A stretch of DNA of 64,000 nt from Rhizobiales bacterium GAS188 (GTDB lineage: Bacteria; Pseudomonadota; Alphaproteobacteria; Rhizobiales; Beijerinckiaceae), in assembly GCA_900104855.1 (NCBI GenBank), contig FNSS01000001.1:2108001-2172000 (forward strand), read 5' to 3'. The position numbers and the translations under genes were made by a program. The notes under the pieces are model-generated. The model did no database searches and was not told the origin of the DNA. It saw only the letters and a program-made list of their open reading frames with translations. Positions 52,537 through 61,280 of this stretch are shown one piece after another (the first letter of the stretch is position 1; each line of letters starts with the position of its first letter).

Positions 52537-55500
52537 TCATTCTGCCGGCAACACCCGGACCGCGGGTTTCGATACGAAGGTCTTGGCGAAGATCTTGGCG
52601 AAGATCCTGGCCCTGAGCGCAGCGAAGAAGCCGGCGATCCTTTCCATGTAGAGATAGATCACCGGCGTCGTGTAGAGCGTCAGCAATTGCGACAGGCAAA
52701 GACCGCCGACGATCGCGATGCCGAGCGGGCGCCGCAGCTCCGAGCCGACGCCGGAGCCCAGCGCCATCGGCAGGGCGCCCAGCAGTGCGCAGAGCGTCGT
52801 CATGGTGATGGGCCGGAACCGCAGGACGCAAGCCTGGATGATCGCCTGCTTCGGCGACATCCCGCCCCGCTCCGCCGTGAGCGCGAAATCGATCATCATG
52901 ATGGCGTTCTTCTTGACGATGCCGATCAGCAGGATGATGCCGACGAGGCCCATGACATCGAGCTGCCCACCCATCAGCATCAAGGCCGCCAGCGCGCCGA
53001 CGCCTGCCGAGGGCAAGGTCGACAGGATGGTGATCGGGTGCACCAGGCTCTCATAGAGCACGCCGAGCACGATGTAGACCGCGACCAGGGCGGCAGCGAT
53101 CAGCATGGGCTGGGTGGCCAACGAGGCTTGAAACGCCTGTGCGGTGCCTTGGAACCCGGTCTGGATGGTCGCCGGCATGCCGATCCGGTCCTTCATGACG
53201 TTCACGGCCGTCACCGCGTCCCCGAGCGCCACGTTGGGGGCGAGGTTGAAGCTGAGCGTCACGGCCGGGAACAGGCTCTGGTGGTTGATGGCGAGCGGCG
53301 CGACGGAGGAGCCCACCTCGGCGAAGGTGCTCAGCGGGATCTGCTTGCCGGCATTGTTACCGACATAGATATTGTCGAGCGCGCCGGTATCGACCCGGAA
53401 CCTCGGATCGACCTCCATGACGATCTTATGCTGGTCGAGCTGGGTGAAGATGGTCGCGACCTGTCGCTGACCGAACGCATCGTAGAGCGTGTCGTCGATC
53501 GACTGCGGCGTCACGCCGAGCCGGGCGGCCGTGTCGCGGTCGATCACGATGCTGGCATGGGGAGCCGCCGACTGGAGATCGCTCGCGACGTCGCGGATTT
53601 CAGGGAGCTTGCGCAGCTCGGCCGCCATGGTGTCGGCCCATTGGTATAATTCGGGCAGATTGGGATCCTGGAGCGTGTACTGGAACTGGGTTTGCGAGGG
53701 CCGCCCACCCACATTGATGCCCTGCACGGTCTGCATGGCGAGGCTCACCCCGGTCATCCCGGACATCTGCTTGCGGATGCGTGAGATCACCTCATCGGCG
53801 GTCACCGAGCGTTGCGATTGCGGCTTGAGGACGATCTGAAGATTGCCGGAGTTCATGCGTCCCGAGCCGCCGAGATTCGAGCGGACGGTGTCGACCGCCG
53901 GATCCTTCATGATCAGGTCGACCACGTCATGTTGCTTCGCCGCCATCGCCTCGAAGGAGATGTCCTGCGCGGCCTGCGTCGAGCCGGAGATCAAGCCGAG
54001 ATCCTGCTGCGGGAAGAAGCCTTTCGGAATGACGAGGAACAGATGGGCCGTCACGGCAAGCGTCGCCGCGAAGGAGAGCATGACCAGGCGCGGATGGGCG
54101 ATGATGGCGAGGAGGGAGCGCTTGTACCCGGCCTCGAAGACCGCGAAGCCTCGTTCCAGGACGCGCGACACCAGCCCGGGCCGGCCGCCATGACCCTGGC
54201 CCCGGATCATGAGCGCGCACATCATCGGCGTCAGGGTCAGCGAGACGATGGCCGAGATGATCAGCGCCACCGACACCGTGACCGAGAACTCCCGGAAAAG
54301 GCGCCCGAGCATGCCGCTCATCAGGAGAAGCGGGATGAACACCGCGATGAGCGACACTGTCATGGACAGGATCGTGAATCCGACCTCGCTCGCACCTTTG
54401 AGTGTCGCCTGCAGCGGCGAAGCGCCCTCGTCGACATGGCGCACGATGTTCTCGATCACCACGATGGCGTCGTCGACCACGAAGCCGACCGCGATGGTCA
54501 GCCCCATCAGCGAGATGTTGTCGAGGCTGTAGCCGAGCAGGTACATCACCCCGAAGGTGCCGATCAAGGACACCGGAATGGTGACGGCCGGGATGATCGT
54601 GGCGCTGAGGCTCTTCAGGAACAGAAAGATCGTCAGCACCACGAGGCCGATGGTGATCAGCAGCGTGGTCTGCACGTCGCTGACGGCGGCTCGCACCGCT
54701 ACGGTGGAGTCACCCGCCGCGGTGATCTGGACGGATGGTGGAAGCCGGAGCCGCAGCGCGGGCAGCGCCGACTTGACGCCTTGCACCACCTCGACCGCAT
54801 TGGCGCCGGGCTGCAGGTGGACGTCGAGGGTGACGGCCTTGCGGTTGTTGTACCAGGCGCCCATCGTGGTGTTCTCCACGCTGTCGATGGCGCGTCCGAT
54901 GTCGCTGATCCGCACCGGCGAGCCGTTGCGGTAGGCGATGATGGCCGAGTTCGCGTTGTTCGCCGTGAGGAGCTGATCGTTGGCGTCCAAGGTGACCGAA
55001 CGCTGGCTCCCCTCGAGCGTTCCTTTCGGACCGTTGGTGGTGGCGACCACGAGAGCCGCCCGGATATCTTCGAGGCTCAAACCCATCGCGGCGATCTTCA
55101 TCGGATCGACCTGGATGCGAATGGCCGATTTCGACGAGCCGGGCATATCCACAAGACCGGCGCCGGGGATTTGCGACAGGGTCTGGGCAACCAGATTCGT
55201 CGCATCGTCCATCAGCTTCGGCAGCGGCATGGTGTCCGACTGCATCACGATGGAGATCGCCGTGAACTGCGCCGGATTGACCTTGCGATAGGTCGGCGGG
55301 CCGGGCATCGTCTTCGGCAAGAGGCCGCTCGCGGCATTGATCGCCGTTTGCACGTCTTGAGCAGCGCTGTCGATATTGCGGTTGAGATCAAATTGCAGCG
55401 TCAGGTTCGACACGCCGAGCGTGCTCGTGGACGTCATCTGCGCAACGCCCGGGATATTGGCGAATTGCTGCTCGAGAGGGCTCGCGACCGTCGCCGCCAT

Positions 55501-55674
55501 GGTTTCGGCATCGGCGCCCGGCAGGCTCGCCTGAACCGCGATGGTCGGAAAATCGACCTGAGGCAGCGACGACACCGGCAGCTGCAGATAGGCGATCATG
55601 CCGACCAGCACCATGCCTAGCGTCAGCAGGGCCGTGGCGATCGGGCGCTCGACGAAACGTTTGGAGATATGCAT
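52537..55674 (-). CDS. RND multidrug efflux permease (MdtB/MdtC-like)
   Basis: A 1045-residue inner-membrane proton antiporter. Twelve helices: TM1 (MVLVGMIAYLQLPVS), the TM4 proton-relay pair in GFVVDDAIVVIENIVRHVDE, and the later half with LLIGIVKKNAIMMIDFALTA; two large periplasmic loops lie between. Such pumps take drugs, bile salts or lipids from the periplasm to an outer-membrane channel. It overlaps nothing but follows its adaptor gene by 36 bases, so the two form one operon. No outer-membrane partner gene is present. Confidence 0.93.
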   Translation of the reverse strand: MHISKRFVERPIATALLTLGMVLVGMIAYLQLPVSSLPQVDFPTIAVQASLPGADAETMAATVASPLEQQFANIPGVAQMTSTSTLGVSNLTLQFDLNRNIDSAAQDVQTAINAASGLLPKTMPGPPTYRKVNPAQFTAISIVMQSDTMPLPKLMDDATNLVAQTLSQIPGAGLVDMPGSSKSAIRIQVDPMKIAAMGLSLEDIRAALVVATTNGPKGTLEGSQRSVTLDANDQLLTANNANSAIIAYRNGSPVRISDIGRAIDSVENTTMGAWYNNRKAVTLDVHLQPGANAVEVVQGVKSALPALRLRLPPSVQITAAGDSTVAVRAAVSDVQTTLLITIGLVVLTIFLFLKSLSATIIPAVTIPVSLIGTFGVMYLLGYSLDNISLMGLTIAVGFVVDDAIVVIENIVRHVDEGASPLQATLKGASEVGFTILSMTVSLIAVFIPLLLMSGMLGRLFREFSVTVSVALIISAIVSLTLTPMMCALMIRGQGHGGRPGLVSRVLERGFAVFEAGYKRSLLAIIAHPRLVMLSFAATLAVTAHLFLVIPKGFFPQQDLGLISGSTQAAQDISFEAMAAKQHDVVDLIMKDPAVDTVRSNLGGSGRMNSGNLQIVLKPQSQRSVTADEVISRIRKQMSGMTGVSLAMQTVQGINVGGRPSQTQFQYTLQDPNLPELYQWADTMAAELRKLPEIRDVASDLQSAAPHASIVIDRDTAARLGVTPQSIDDTLYDAFGQRQVATIFTQLDQHKIVMEVDPRFRVDTGALDNIYVGNNAGKQIPLSTFAEVGSSVAPLAINHQSLFPAVTLSFNLAPNVALGDAVTAVNVMKDRIGMPATIQTGFQGTAQAFQASLATQPMLIAAALVAVYIVLGVLYESLVHPITILSTLPSAGVGALAALMLMGGQLDVMGLVGIILLIGIVKKNAIMMIDFALTAERGGMSPKQAIIQACVLRFRPITMTTLCALLGALPMALGSGVGSELRRPLGIAIVGGLCLSQLLTLYTTPVIYLYMERIAGFFAALRARIFAKIFAKTFVSKPAVRVLPAE

Positions 55675-55710
55675 GTGGGCCTCGATCTTGGAAATGGGGA
55701 GTAGGCGACA

Positions 55711-56949
55711 TCACTCGGTCGCGCTGGTCCGATCGGCGACCTTCTGGAGCGCGGCATCGTCCGGCCGAAGGGACACTTTCAGTCCAGGCTTCAGACTGTA
55801 TTGGCCGTCCGTCACCACCGTGTCGCCGGCACTCAATCCCGACGCGATCACGGTCGTATCGCCTGCCACGCGCGCGACCGTCACCGGGCGTTGTGCAAGG
55901 TTCATGTCCGGCTGCACGAGATAGACATAAGAACCGCTCGTCGACTGCTGCACCGCGCTCGAAGGCACGGTGAGAACATTCGACAAGAGGACGCTTTGCA
56001 TCGACGCGTTGACGAATTGGCCGGGCTTGAGCATGTGGTCGGTGTTCGGGAACGTCGCCTTGAGCTTGATGGTCGCGGTCGCCGGGTCGATGCGGTTGTC
56101 GACGACGCTCAAATCGCCGGTGCCGAGCGTTCGCGCATTGTCGGGCGATCGCGCCGTGACCGGGACGGCCGTCGCCGGCCGGCCAACCGCCCAGCGGCCG
56201 ATGGCCTCGGACGGCACCGTGAAGACGACCGAGATCGGCTCGAGCTGGTTGACGACCACGAGGCCGGGATCGGACGGGGTGATCACGTTGCCCGCATCGA
56301 TCATCCGGATCCCGACGACGCCGCTTATGGGAGAGGTGATCGTGGCATAATCGAGCTGGGTCTTGGCATTTTCGATCGCGGCCTGATCGGCCAGGATCGT
56401 GGCCTGCAATCCGGCGAGCTGCGATTTTTGCGTGTCGAGAGACTGGCCCGTCGCATAGCCCTTTTGAGCGAGGCTGGTGATGCGCTGGAGATCGGAGCTC
56501 ACATTGGTGAGCTGCGCCTGGTCCTTCGCCAGATTGGCCTGCGCCTGATGCAGCGGCGACAGGAAAGGCCGCGGATCGATATGCGCCAGCACGTCGCCGG
56601 CCTCGACCAACTGCCCTTCCGTGAAGACGATGTCGCTGATCTGGCCGCTGACGCGCGGCTTGACCGTCACGCTGTTGAAGGGCTGAACCGTGCCGAGCCC
56701 GGTCACATAGATCGGCACGTTTTGGATCTTGGCTTGCGCGGCTTTCACGGCGAGGATGGGCGCGGCAGAGGCCGAAGGCGCCGCCGGCGCTGCCTTATTG
56801 CTGATGCCGGCGTAAGCGCCATAGGCGCCGCCTCCGAGAAGGGCCAGGATCACGATCCTGCGCAGCCAATGAGGCTTTCGCGGCGCCGGCGCAGTTGCGG
56901 GCTCGCGAGCCTCATCGACAGGGTTCTGGACAAGCGATTGGTCGTTCAT
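55711..56949 (-). CDS. RND periplasmic adaptor protein (MdtA-like)
   Basis: A 412-residue adaptor. A single N-terminal helix (about 30-48) anchors it; then the first barrel-lipoyl half (VTGLGTVQPFNSVTVKPRVS), a coiled-coil hairpin (about 115-190), the second lipoyl half DYATITSPISGVVGIRMIDA and the membrane-proximal domain ending ADRTSATE. It links the RND pump encoded downstream to an outer-membrane channel. ATG 56949 is preferred over TTG 56958; GGA lies in front of it. Confidence 0.9.
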   Translation of the reverse strand: MNDQSLVQNPVDEAREPATAPAPRKPHWLRRIVILALLGGGAYGAYAGISNKAAPAAPSASAAPILAVKAAQAKIQNVPIYVTGLGTVQPFNSVTVKPRVSGQISDIVFTEGQLVEAGDVLAHIDPRPFLSPLHQAQANLAKDQAQLTNVSSDLQRITSLAQKGYATGQSLDTQKSQLAGLQATILADQAAIENAKTQLDYATITSPISGVVGIRMIDAGNVITPSDPGLVVVNQLEPISVVFTVPSEAIGRWAVGRPATAVPVTARSPDNARTLGTGDLSVVDNRIDPATATIKLKATFPNTDHMLKPGQFVNASMQSVLLSNVLTVPSSAVQQSTSGSYVYLVQPDMNLAQRPVTVARVAGDTTVIASGLSAGDTVVTDGQYSLKPGLKVSLRPDDAALQKVADRTSATE

Positions 56950-56990
56950 CGTTTCCAATCCATCATGTTGACGAAGGGCAGAGTGACGGA

Positions 56991-57060
56991 TGGGCCGTGG
57001 AGCGCGCTTCGCCCCAGAATGAAATCGGTTTTAATCAGGTCGGGGGTGGCGCAGGAGCTT
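56991..57060. repeat. Direct repeat G, copy 1
   Basis: GAGTGACGGATGGGCCGTGG and the following 50 bases match 57736-57812 with few differences. In the second place this is the DNA around the 3' end of a response-regulator gene. Confidence 0.75.
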
Positions 57061-57102
57061 CGCGCTGGCGCCGGACCAGGATCACGCCGTCGATACCATC
57101 GG
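57035..57102 (-). pseudogene. Deleted copy of an OmpR response-regulator gene
   Basis: The reverse strand reads ADGIDGVILVRRQREAPAPP then a stop at 57037-57035. DGIDGVILVRR matches the receiver segment PGIDGVTLVRRLRE of the regulator encoded at 57790-58500, and the end plus the downstream bases match that gene's own 3' flank. The DNA-binding domain is missing. I infer that the cytochrome b561-regulator segment was once duplicated and this copy lost its middle. Confidence 0.6.
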
Positions 57103-57147
57103 CCCGGTTCCGCGATTGGCGGACGGCGACTCGGCGCCAGTCCGTTC

Positions 57148-57687
57148 TCACCCCACCCGGGGCAGCATGCGCGACATGACGCCGTCGCGCCAGATCAGAC
57201 TATGCGCGAGCGCAGCGGCGATGTGGAGCCCAACTGCGGCGAGCAGGATCCAGGTGAGTGCCGAATGCAGTTCGCCGATCGCCTGTCCAATCCCCGATCC
57301 GTTGGCGAAGATGGCCGGGACCGTCATGAGGCCGAAAAGGGTCACGGCGAAACCGTGACTTGAGGCGTAGGCCCAACCGCTGAAGACAAGCGCGAACAGC
57401 AACACATAAAGTGCCATGTGCAAGGCTTGCGCGGCCTGACGCTGCCACTTCGGCAGGCCCGCTTCGAGCGCGGGCGCGCCGAAGGCGAGGCGCCACAAGA
57501 GTCGCGCCGCCGTTACCGCCAAGATCGCGACGCCCAGCGAGAAATGCAGGCTTATTAGTCCTTCGGGCCGCGTGATGTGACGCAGGCCAGGCATGATCCA
57601 ACCGACGATGAACTGTGCGCCGACGAGCGCGGCCGTCACCCAGTGAAAGCTCTTCGCCACCGTACCGTATTCGCCGGACCGCTCCAT
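57148..57687 (-). CDS. Cytochrome b561 family protein
   Basis: A 179-residue diheme inner-membrane protein with four helices (about 13-33, 45-65, 88-108 and 143-163). Histidines suited to heme binding are in FHWVT (first helix), SLHFSLGV (second), ALHMALYV (third) and LHSALTW/LHIAAALAHSL (fourth). It moves electrons between quinols and a periplasmic acceptor such as superoxide. GGAGGAGGG lies before the ATG. The response-regulator gene ends about 100 bases upstream on the same strand; repeat G brackets the gene. Confidence 0.88.
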   Translation of the reverse strand: MERSGEYGTVAKSFHWVTAALVGAQFIVGWIMPGLRHITRPEGLISLHFSLGVAILAVTAARLLWRLAFGAPALEAGLPKWQRQAAQALHMALYVLLFALVFSGWAYASSHGFAVTLFGLMTVPAIFANGSGIGQAIGELHSALTWILLAAVGLHIAAALAHSLIWRDGVMSRMLPRVG

Positions 57688-57735
57688 AGCGTCCCTCCTC
57701 CTGTAAGGCGGCCGAAGCAGGCCAGGACCCCGCTA

Positions 57736-57812
57736 GAGTGACGGTTCGGCCGTGGATCGCGCTTCGCCCGAGGATGAAATCGATTTTAATCAGCCCGGGG
57801 AGTGTGGTGGCG
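57736..57812. repeat. Direct repeat G, copy 2
   Basis: Begins GAGTGACGGTTCGGCCGTGG and includes GATTTTAATCAG; it covers the last codons of the response-regulator gene and 55 bases beyond. It pairs with 56991-57060 in the same orientation. Confidence 0.75.
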
Positions 57813-58500
57813 TCGGGGTGCCACCTGGGTCTCTGACCGTGTAGCCGGCACCTGGGACCGTTCGGATCAGCGGATAAGAGAAGCCCTCGTCGACCTTTTT
57901 GCGCAGCCTGTGGATGTGCATGTCGACGATGTTGCCGCGCGCCTCGAAATCATACTCCCAAGCGGCTTCCAGCAGCATCGAGCGCGTAACGACCTGGCCC
58001 GCATCGCGGACCAGCCGTTCCAGCAAAAGGAATTCGCGGCGTTGGAGGTGGATCGGCCGTCCGGCCCGCGACGCCGTCCGGCCCGCCGTGTCGAGCTCGA
58101 GATCACCGACTCGCAGGACCGAAAGGCGCCGCGAGCGGTCCACCCGGCGACCAAGCGCCTCGAGGCGCGCCAGCAGCTCCGCGAAAACATAGGGCTTGGC
58201 AAGGTAGTCGTCGCACCCGGCGCGCATTCCCTCCACGCGATCGGCCATGCTGGCGATGGCGCTCAGCATCAGCACCGGTGTCCGGGGGTCATGCTCGCGC
58301 AGACGCCGGACCAGAGTGACACCGTCGATCCCAGGCAGCATGCGGTCGAGGACAAGCGCCTCGTAGATGCCCTCGAGCGCCATTGCTAGCCCGGTTTCGC
58401 CATCCGCGACACGATCCACGATATGACCGCTCTCGGCCAGGCCCCGCACCAGATAATCCGCTGTCCGATCGTCATCCTCGGCAACCAGGATGCGCACCAC
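57790..58500 (-). CDS. OmpR-family response regulator, no kinase on the same strand
   Basis: A 236-residue regulator: phospho-acceptor Asp52 (LVLDRMLPG), acidic pocket near residues 8-11, Lys102 (LAKPY), then a winged helix ending IRTVPGAGYTVRD. It starts with GTG at 58500, after AAAGGG. The receiver lacks the usual ADDY, having CDDYLAKPY. No kinase follows it; the divergent pair at 58609-60691 has the only nearby kinase, which might serve both regulators. The downstream cytochrome b561 gene is its likely operon partner. Confidence 0.88.
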   Translation of the reverse strand: MVRILVAEDDDRTADYLVRGLAESGHIVDRVADGETGLAMALEGIYEALVLDRMLPGIDGVTLVRRLREHDPRTPVLMLSAIASMADRVEGMRAGCDDYLAKPYVFAELLARLEALGRRVDRSRRLSVLRVGDLELDTAGRTASRAGRPIHLQRREFLLLERLVRDAGQVVTRSMLLEAAWEYDFEARGNIVDMHIHRLRKKVDEGFSYPLIRTVPGAGYTVRDPGGTPTPPHSPG

Positions 58501-58608
58501 TGCCCTTTCTTAAACTTCATTTCACGTTGGGGAGATGGGCGTTTTGCCCGCTATCGCTATATGGGAGACAGGTACCAAGTTACATGCAGGCTTCTTGGGA
58601 GCAGAAAT

Positions 58609-59292
58609 ATGGCCAGGGTGCTGGTCGTCGAGGATGATGTGCAGACCGCCACGGAGATCGCGGCGGCGCTCGGCGATTTTGGCTTCGATGTGGATTGCGT
58701 TCATACCGGCCGCGAAGGGTTGCTGAAGGCGGCCGCGGACAGATACGAGGCCATCGTGCTCGACCGCATGCTGCCCGGCGGGCTCGACGGCCTTGCGGTG
58801 CTTTCGACCCTTCGCACGGTCGGCGTCGATGCGCCGGTCCTCATCCTCAGCGCCTTGTCGGCGGTTGATGAGCGCATACGCGGGCTGCGGGCGGGCGGCG
58901 ACGACTACCTGACCAAGCCCTTCGAATTCCTGGAGCTGACCGCCCGGGTCGAGGTTCTGGTGCGGCGCCAGGCCATCCCGCAGCGGCAGACGATGCTCCG
59001 CACCGGCGACCTGGAGATCGACCTTTTGAGCCGCGAGGTGCGCCGCGCCGGCCGGCTCGTGGAGCTGTTGCCGCGAGAGTACCGCCTGCTCGAATACCTC
59101 ATGCGACAGCCGGACCAGGTCGTGACGCGAACCATGCTGTTCGAGGAGGTCTGGGGATATCACTATGACGAGCGGACGAATGTCATCGACGTGCATATCG
59201 GCAAGCTCCGCCGGAAGCTCGACGAAGGCGGATTGCCTTCCTTGATTCACACCGTGCGCGGCTCGGGGTACGTGCTCCGTGCGGCTGAGTGA
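58609..59292 (+). CDS. OmpR-family response regulator
   Basis: A 227-residue regulator with Asp52 (LDRMLPGG), Lys103 (LTKPFE), and a winged-helix domain ending HTVRGSGYVLRAAE. It is 40-50% similar by eye to the divergent regulator, so they may come from one duplication. Its end overlaps the kinase gene by 14 bases. The ATG at 58609 begins MARVLVVEDD; a longer frame reaches into the divergent promoter and is not used. Confidence 0.9.
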   Translation: MARVLVVEDDVQTATEIAAALGDFGFDVDCVHTGREGLLKAAADRYEAIVLDRMLPGGLDGLAVLSTLRTVGVDAPVLILSALSAVDERIRGLRAGGDDYLTKPFEFLELTARVEVLVRRQAIPQRQTMLRTGDLEIDLLSREVRRAGRLVELLPREYRLLEYLMRQPDQVVTRTMLFEEVWGYHYDERTNVIDVHIGKLRRKLDEGGLPSLIHTVRGSGYVLRAAE

Positions 59293-60691
59293 TCTCCCGC
59301 GCACGACGAGCTTCCGGCTCGCGCTGCTGTTCCTGGCGCTCTTCGGGGCGGCCTCCCTGACGCTCTTCGGCTTCCTGTATTGGCAAACTGCCGGTTATCT
59401 GACGGGCAGCGTGGACGAGTGGCTCACCAGGGAAGCCGCGAGCCTCGTTGCGGCGAGTCCCTCCGAAATCGCGGAACGCCTGAACGAGCGCGCCGCGCAC
59501 GATCCCGAGGGGCCTCGCCCGTTCGCCATGTTCGATGCCGCCGGCAACCGCGTCGCGGGGAGTCTTGCTGCTCTGCCCACGCCCTCGCCGCCGGTCGACC
59601 GCCCCTTCGAATTCACATTGCGCCGAGGCGGTGAGACGGTGCCGTTCCGGGGCCTGGCGCACCGGCTGCCGTCTGGCGACATCGTCCTGGTCAGTCAGAA
59701 CGTGCAAGAGATGCACGAGTTTCGCGAATTGCTGGTCGGCGCCATGGCCTGGGGCGGCCTGCTGGTTCTCGTCGTCGGGCTGGCGGGCGCGGCCGTGACG
59801 GGTGCCGGCGCGCTCCGCCGCATCGACGCGGTCACACGTGCTATCGAGCGCATCGTCAACGGCAATCTGGCCGAGCGCCTGCCGACCCGCGGCAAGGCCG
59901 GCGATCTCGACCGGCTGGTGCATGTCGTCAACGGCATGCTGGACGACATCGAGCGGCTGATGCACGAGGTCAAGGGTGCGAGCGACGGGATCGCCCATGA
60001 TTTGCGCACGCCGCTGACACGCCTGCTCGCCGGTCTCGAGCGGGCACGCCGCCGGGCAGCCTCGGCCGACGAATATGCGGCCGGTGTCGAGGAGGCGATC
60101 GTCGAGACCAGAGGCATCCTCTCGACCTTTGGCGCCATGCTGCGCATCTCCGAAGTCGAGGATGGCGCACGGCGCGCCGGGTTCACCAGGCTCGATCTTG
60201 CGACGCTCGCGGCCGATGTGACGGAATTCTATGACCCTCTTGCCGAGGCCAAGAGCATCTCGCTCTCGCTGGAAGGCGCCGGGCCGGCCGAGATGGCCGG
60301 TGACCCGAGCCTGCTGTTCGAGGCGATCGGGAATCTCGTCGACAACGCCATCAAGTTCACGCCTTCGGGCGGCCGCGTCGCGGTGAGTGTCTTTCGGGAG
60401 AACGGAAATCTCGGCGTCAGCGTGGCCGATACGGGACCCGGCATTCCCGCGGAGGAGCGCGAGGCCGTGTTGCGGCGCTTCTACCGCGCCGAGAAGAGCC
60501 GCCACACTCCCGGAAGTGGACTGGGGCTCAGCCTGGTGGCGGCCGTCGCCAGGCTGCACGGCCTCGATCTCCTCATCGAGGATGCGAAGCCCGGCTGCCG
60601 CGTGACGCTGCGGCGAGGGGGTGACGCGAGCCGGCCGGCGCCCGCGCCGGCAGCGAAGCAGCGCGCCCTGCCCAGCACCCCCGGCAGCTGA
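59279..60691 (+). CDS. Sensor histidine kinase
   Basis: A 470-residue membrane kinase: helix 1 at about 13-35, a periplasmic sensor of about 115 residues, helix 2 at about 153-176, HAMP (ALRRIDAVTRAIERIVNG), His240 in HDLRTPLTRL, N-box LVDNAIKF, and ATP-lid motifs DTGPGIP and GSGLGL. The C-terminal tail after about 450 is Ala/Pro-rich. It starts with GTG inside the regulator gene, which means translational coupling. The stimulus is unknown; efflux and redox genes lie on the other side of the regulators. Confidence 0.9.
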   Translation: MRLSDLPRTTSFRLALLFLALFGAASLTLFGFLYWQTAGYLTGSVDEWLTREAASLVAASPSEIAERLNERAAHDPEGPRPFAMFDAAGNRVAGSLAALPTPSPPVDRPFEFTLRRGGETVPFRGLAHRLPSGDIVLVSQNVQEMHEFRELLVGAMAWGGLLVLVVGLAGAAVTGAGALRRIDAVTRAIERIVNGNLAERLPTRGKAGDLDRLVHVVNGMLDDIERLMHEVKGASDGIAHDLRTPLTRLLAGLERARRRAASADEYAAGVEEAIVETRGILSTFGAMLRISEVEDGARRAGFTRLDLATLAADVTEFYDPLAEAKSISLSLEGAGPAEMAGDPSLLFEAIGNLVDNAIKFTPSGGRVAVSVFRENGNLGVSVADTGPGIPAEEREAVLRRFYRAEKSRHTPGSGLGLSLVAAVARLHGLDLLIEDAKPGCRVTLRRGGDASRPAPAPAAKQRALPSTPGS

Positions 60692-60792
60692 GCTTCCGCT
60701 CGCCCGGCAACGACTTCGCCCACGATGCCATGAGCCCCGGCTGGGGCAAGGTGCTCGACAGCATCGGAAGAGTGGCCGCCGAGCTGGCGTGA
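60692..60792 (+). pseudogene. C-terminal remnant, possibly SRPBCC/AHSA1-type
   Basis: Just after the kinase stop a frame reads SFRSPGNDFAHDAMSPGWGK and VLDSIGRVAAELA and then TGA at 60790-60792. The MSPGWGKVLD..A pattern resembles the last helix of SRPBCC (AHSA1) domain proteins. The frame has no start and the remainder of the fold is missing. Confidence 0.4.
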
Positions 60793-60810
60793 GGCGCCGT
60801 TGCGCCGACC

Positions 60811-61038
60811 TCAGCTGCGCCCCAAGGCCTTGTCGAGCAGCAGCCGCACAGCTTCGCTCCGGTCGGGCTTCGGGGCCGGCCGGCCGGCGATCCAGGCATC
60901 CAGGGCGCCAAGCCGCCCGGGATCGAGCCTGACGGCGATCTCCACCGCCGGTTCCGCGGCCGGCACATAATCGCGCCGCATCTTGGCCGTGGCCGCGCCG
61001 GCCGCCCGCATGATGTCGTGAAAGGATTTGCGGGCCAT
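60811..61038 (-). CDS. Small ribbon-helix-helix-like protein
   Basis: A 75-residue basic protein. The second half, VRLDPGRLGALDAWIAGRPA followed by DRSEAVRLLLDKAL, matches the strand-helix-helix pattern of Arc/CopG-type DNA-binding proteins, with R-S-E-A-V-R-L at the second helix. Such proteins are often antitoxins or autoregulators; no toxin gene is next to it. The ATG at 61038 begins MARKSFHD. Confidence 0.6.
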   Translation of the reverse strand: MARKSFHDIMRAAGAATAKMRRDYVPAAEPAVEIAVRLDPGRLGALDAWIAGRPAPKPDRSEAVRLLLDKALGRS

Positions 61039-61130
61039 TGGCGACTTCCCCTGCGGATGCGGGCCTGACGATCGAGGGCGATCCAAGGCGCCCTCTCCGG
61101 CGGCGTCAATCCCTGAAGATAGGAAGGAAG

Positions 61131-61237
61131 AGCGGGCAAGGACGCCCGCGATCCCACTGGGACCGCGACCGTCTCGGTCGCCCTTCCTGCCGGCGTGGAG
61201 CCTTTCGCGAGTGCGGGCTAGAAGCCCGCGGTCCCAG
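61131..61237. repeat. Family C repeat, copy 4, preceded by a half copy
   Basis: A complete copy runs from CTGGGACCGCGACCGTCTCG (61157) to GCCCGCGGTCCCAG (61237). Just before it, GCGGGCAAGGACGCCCGCGA and TCCCA (61131-61156) is the right arm of another copy. This again shows two copies placed end to end. Confidence 0.85.
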
Positions 61238-61280
61238 CTCCGGCTTGTGGCTCGCGCCAATCCTCTTTACGGATGCGCGC

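Noticed and set aside
53812..55620. 602-codon forward frame opposite the RND pump gene
   Set aside because: Same antisense effect; it has no start signal and no domain, while the reverse strand encodes a complete RND permease.
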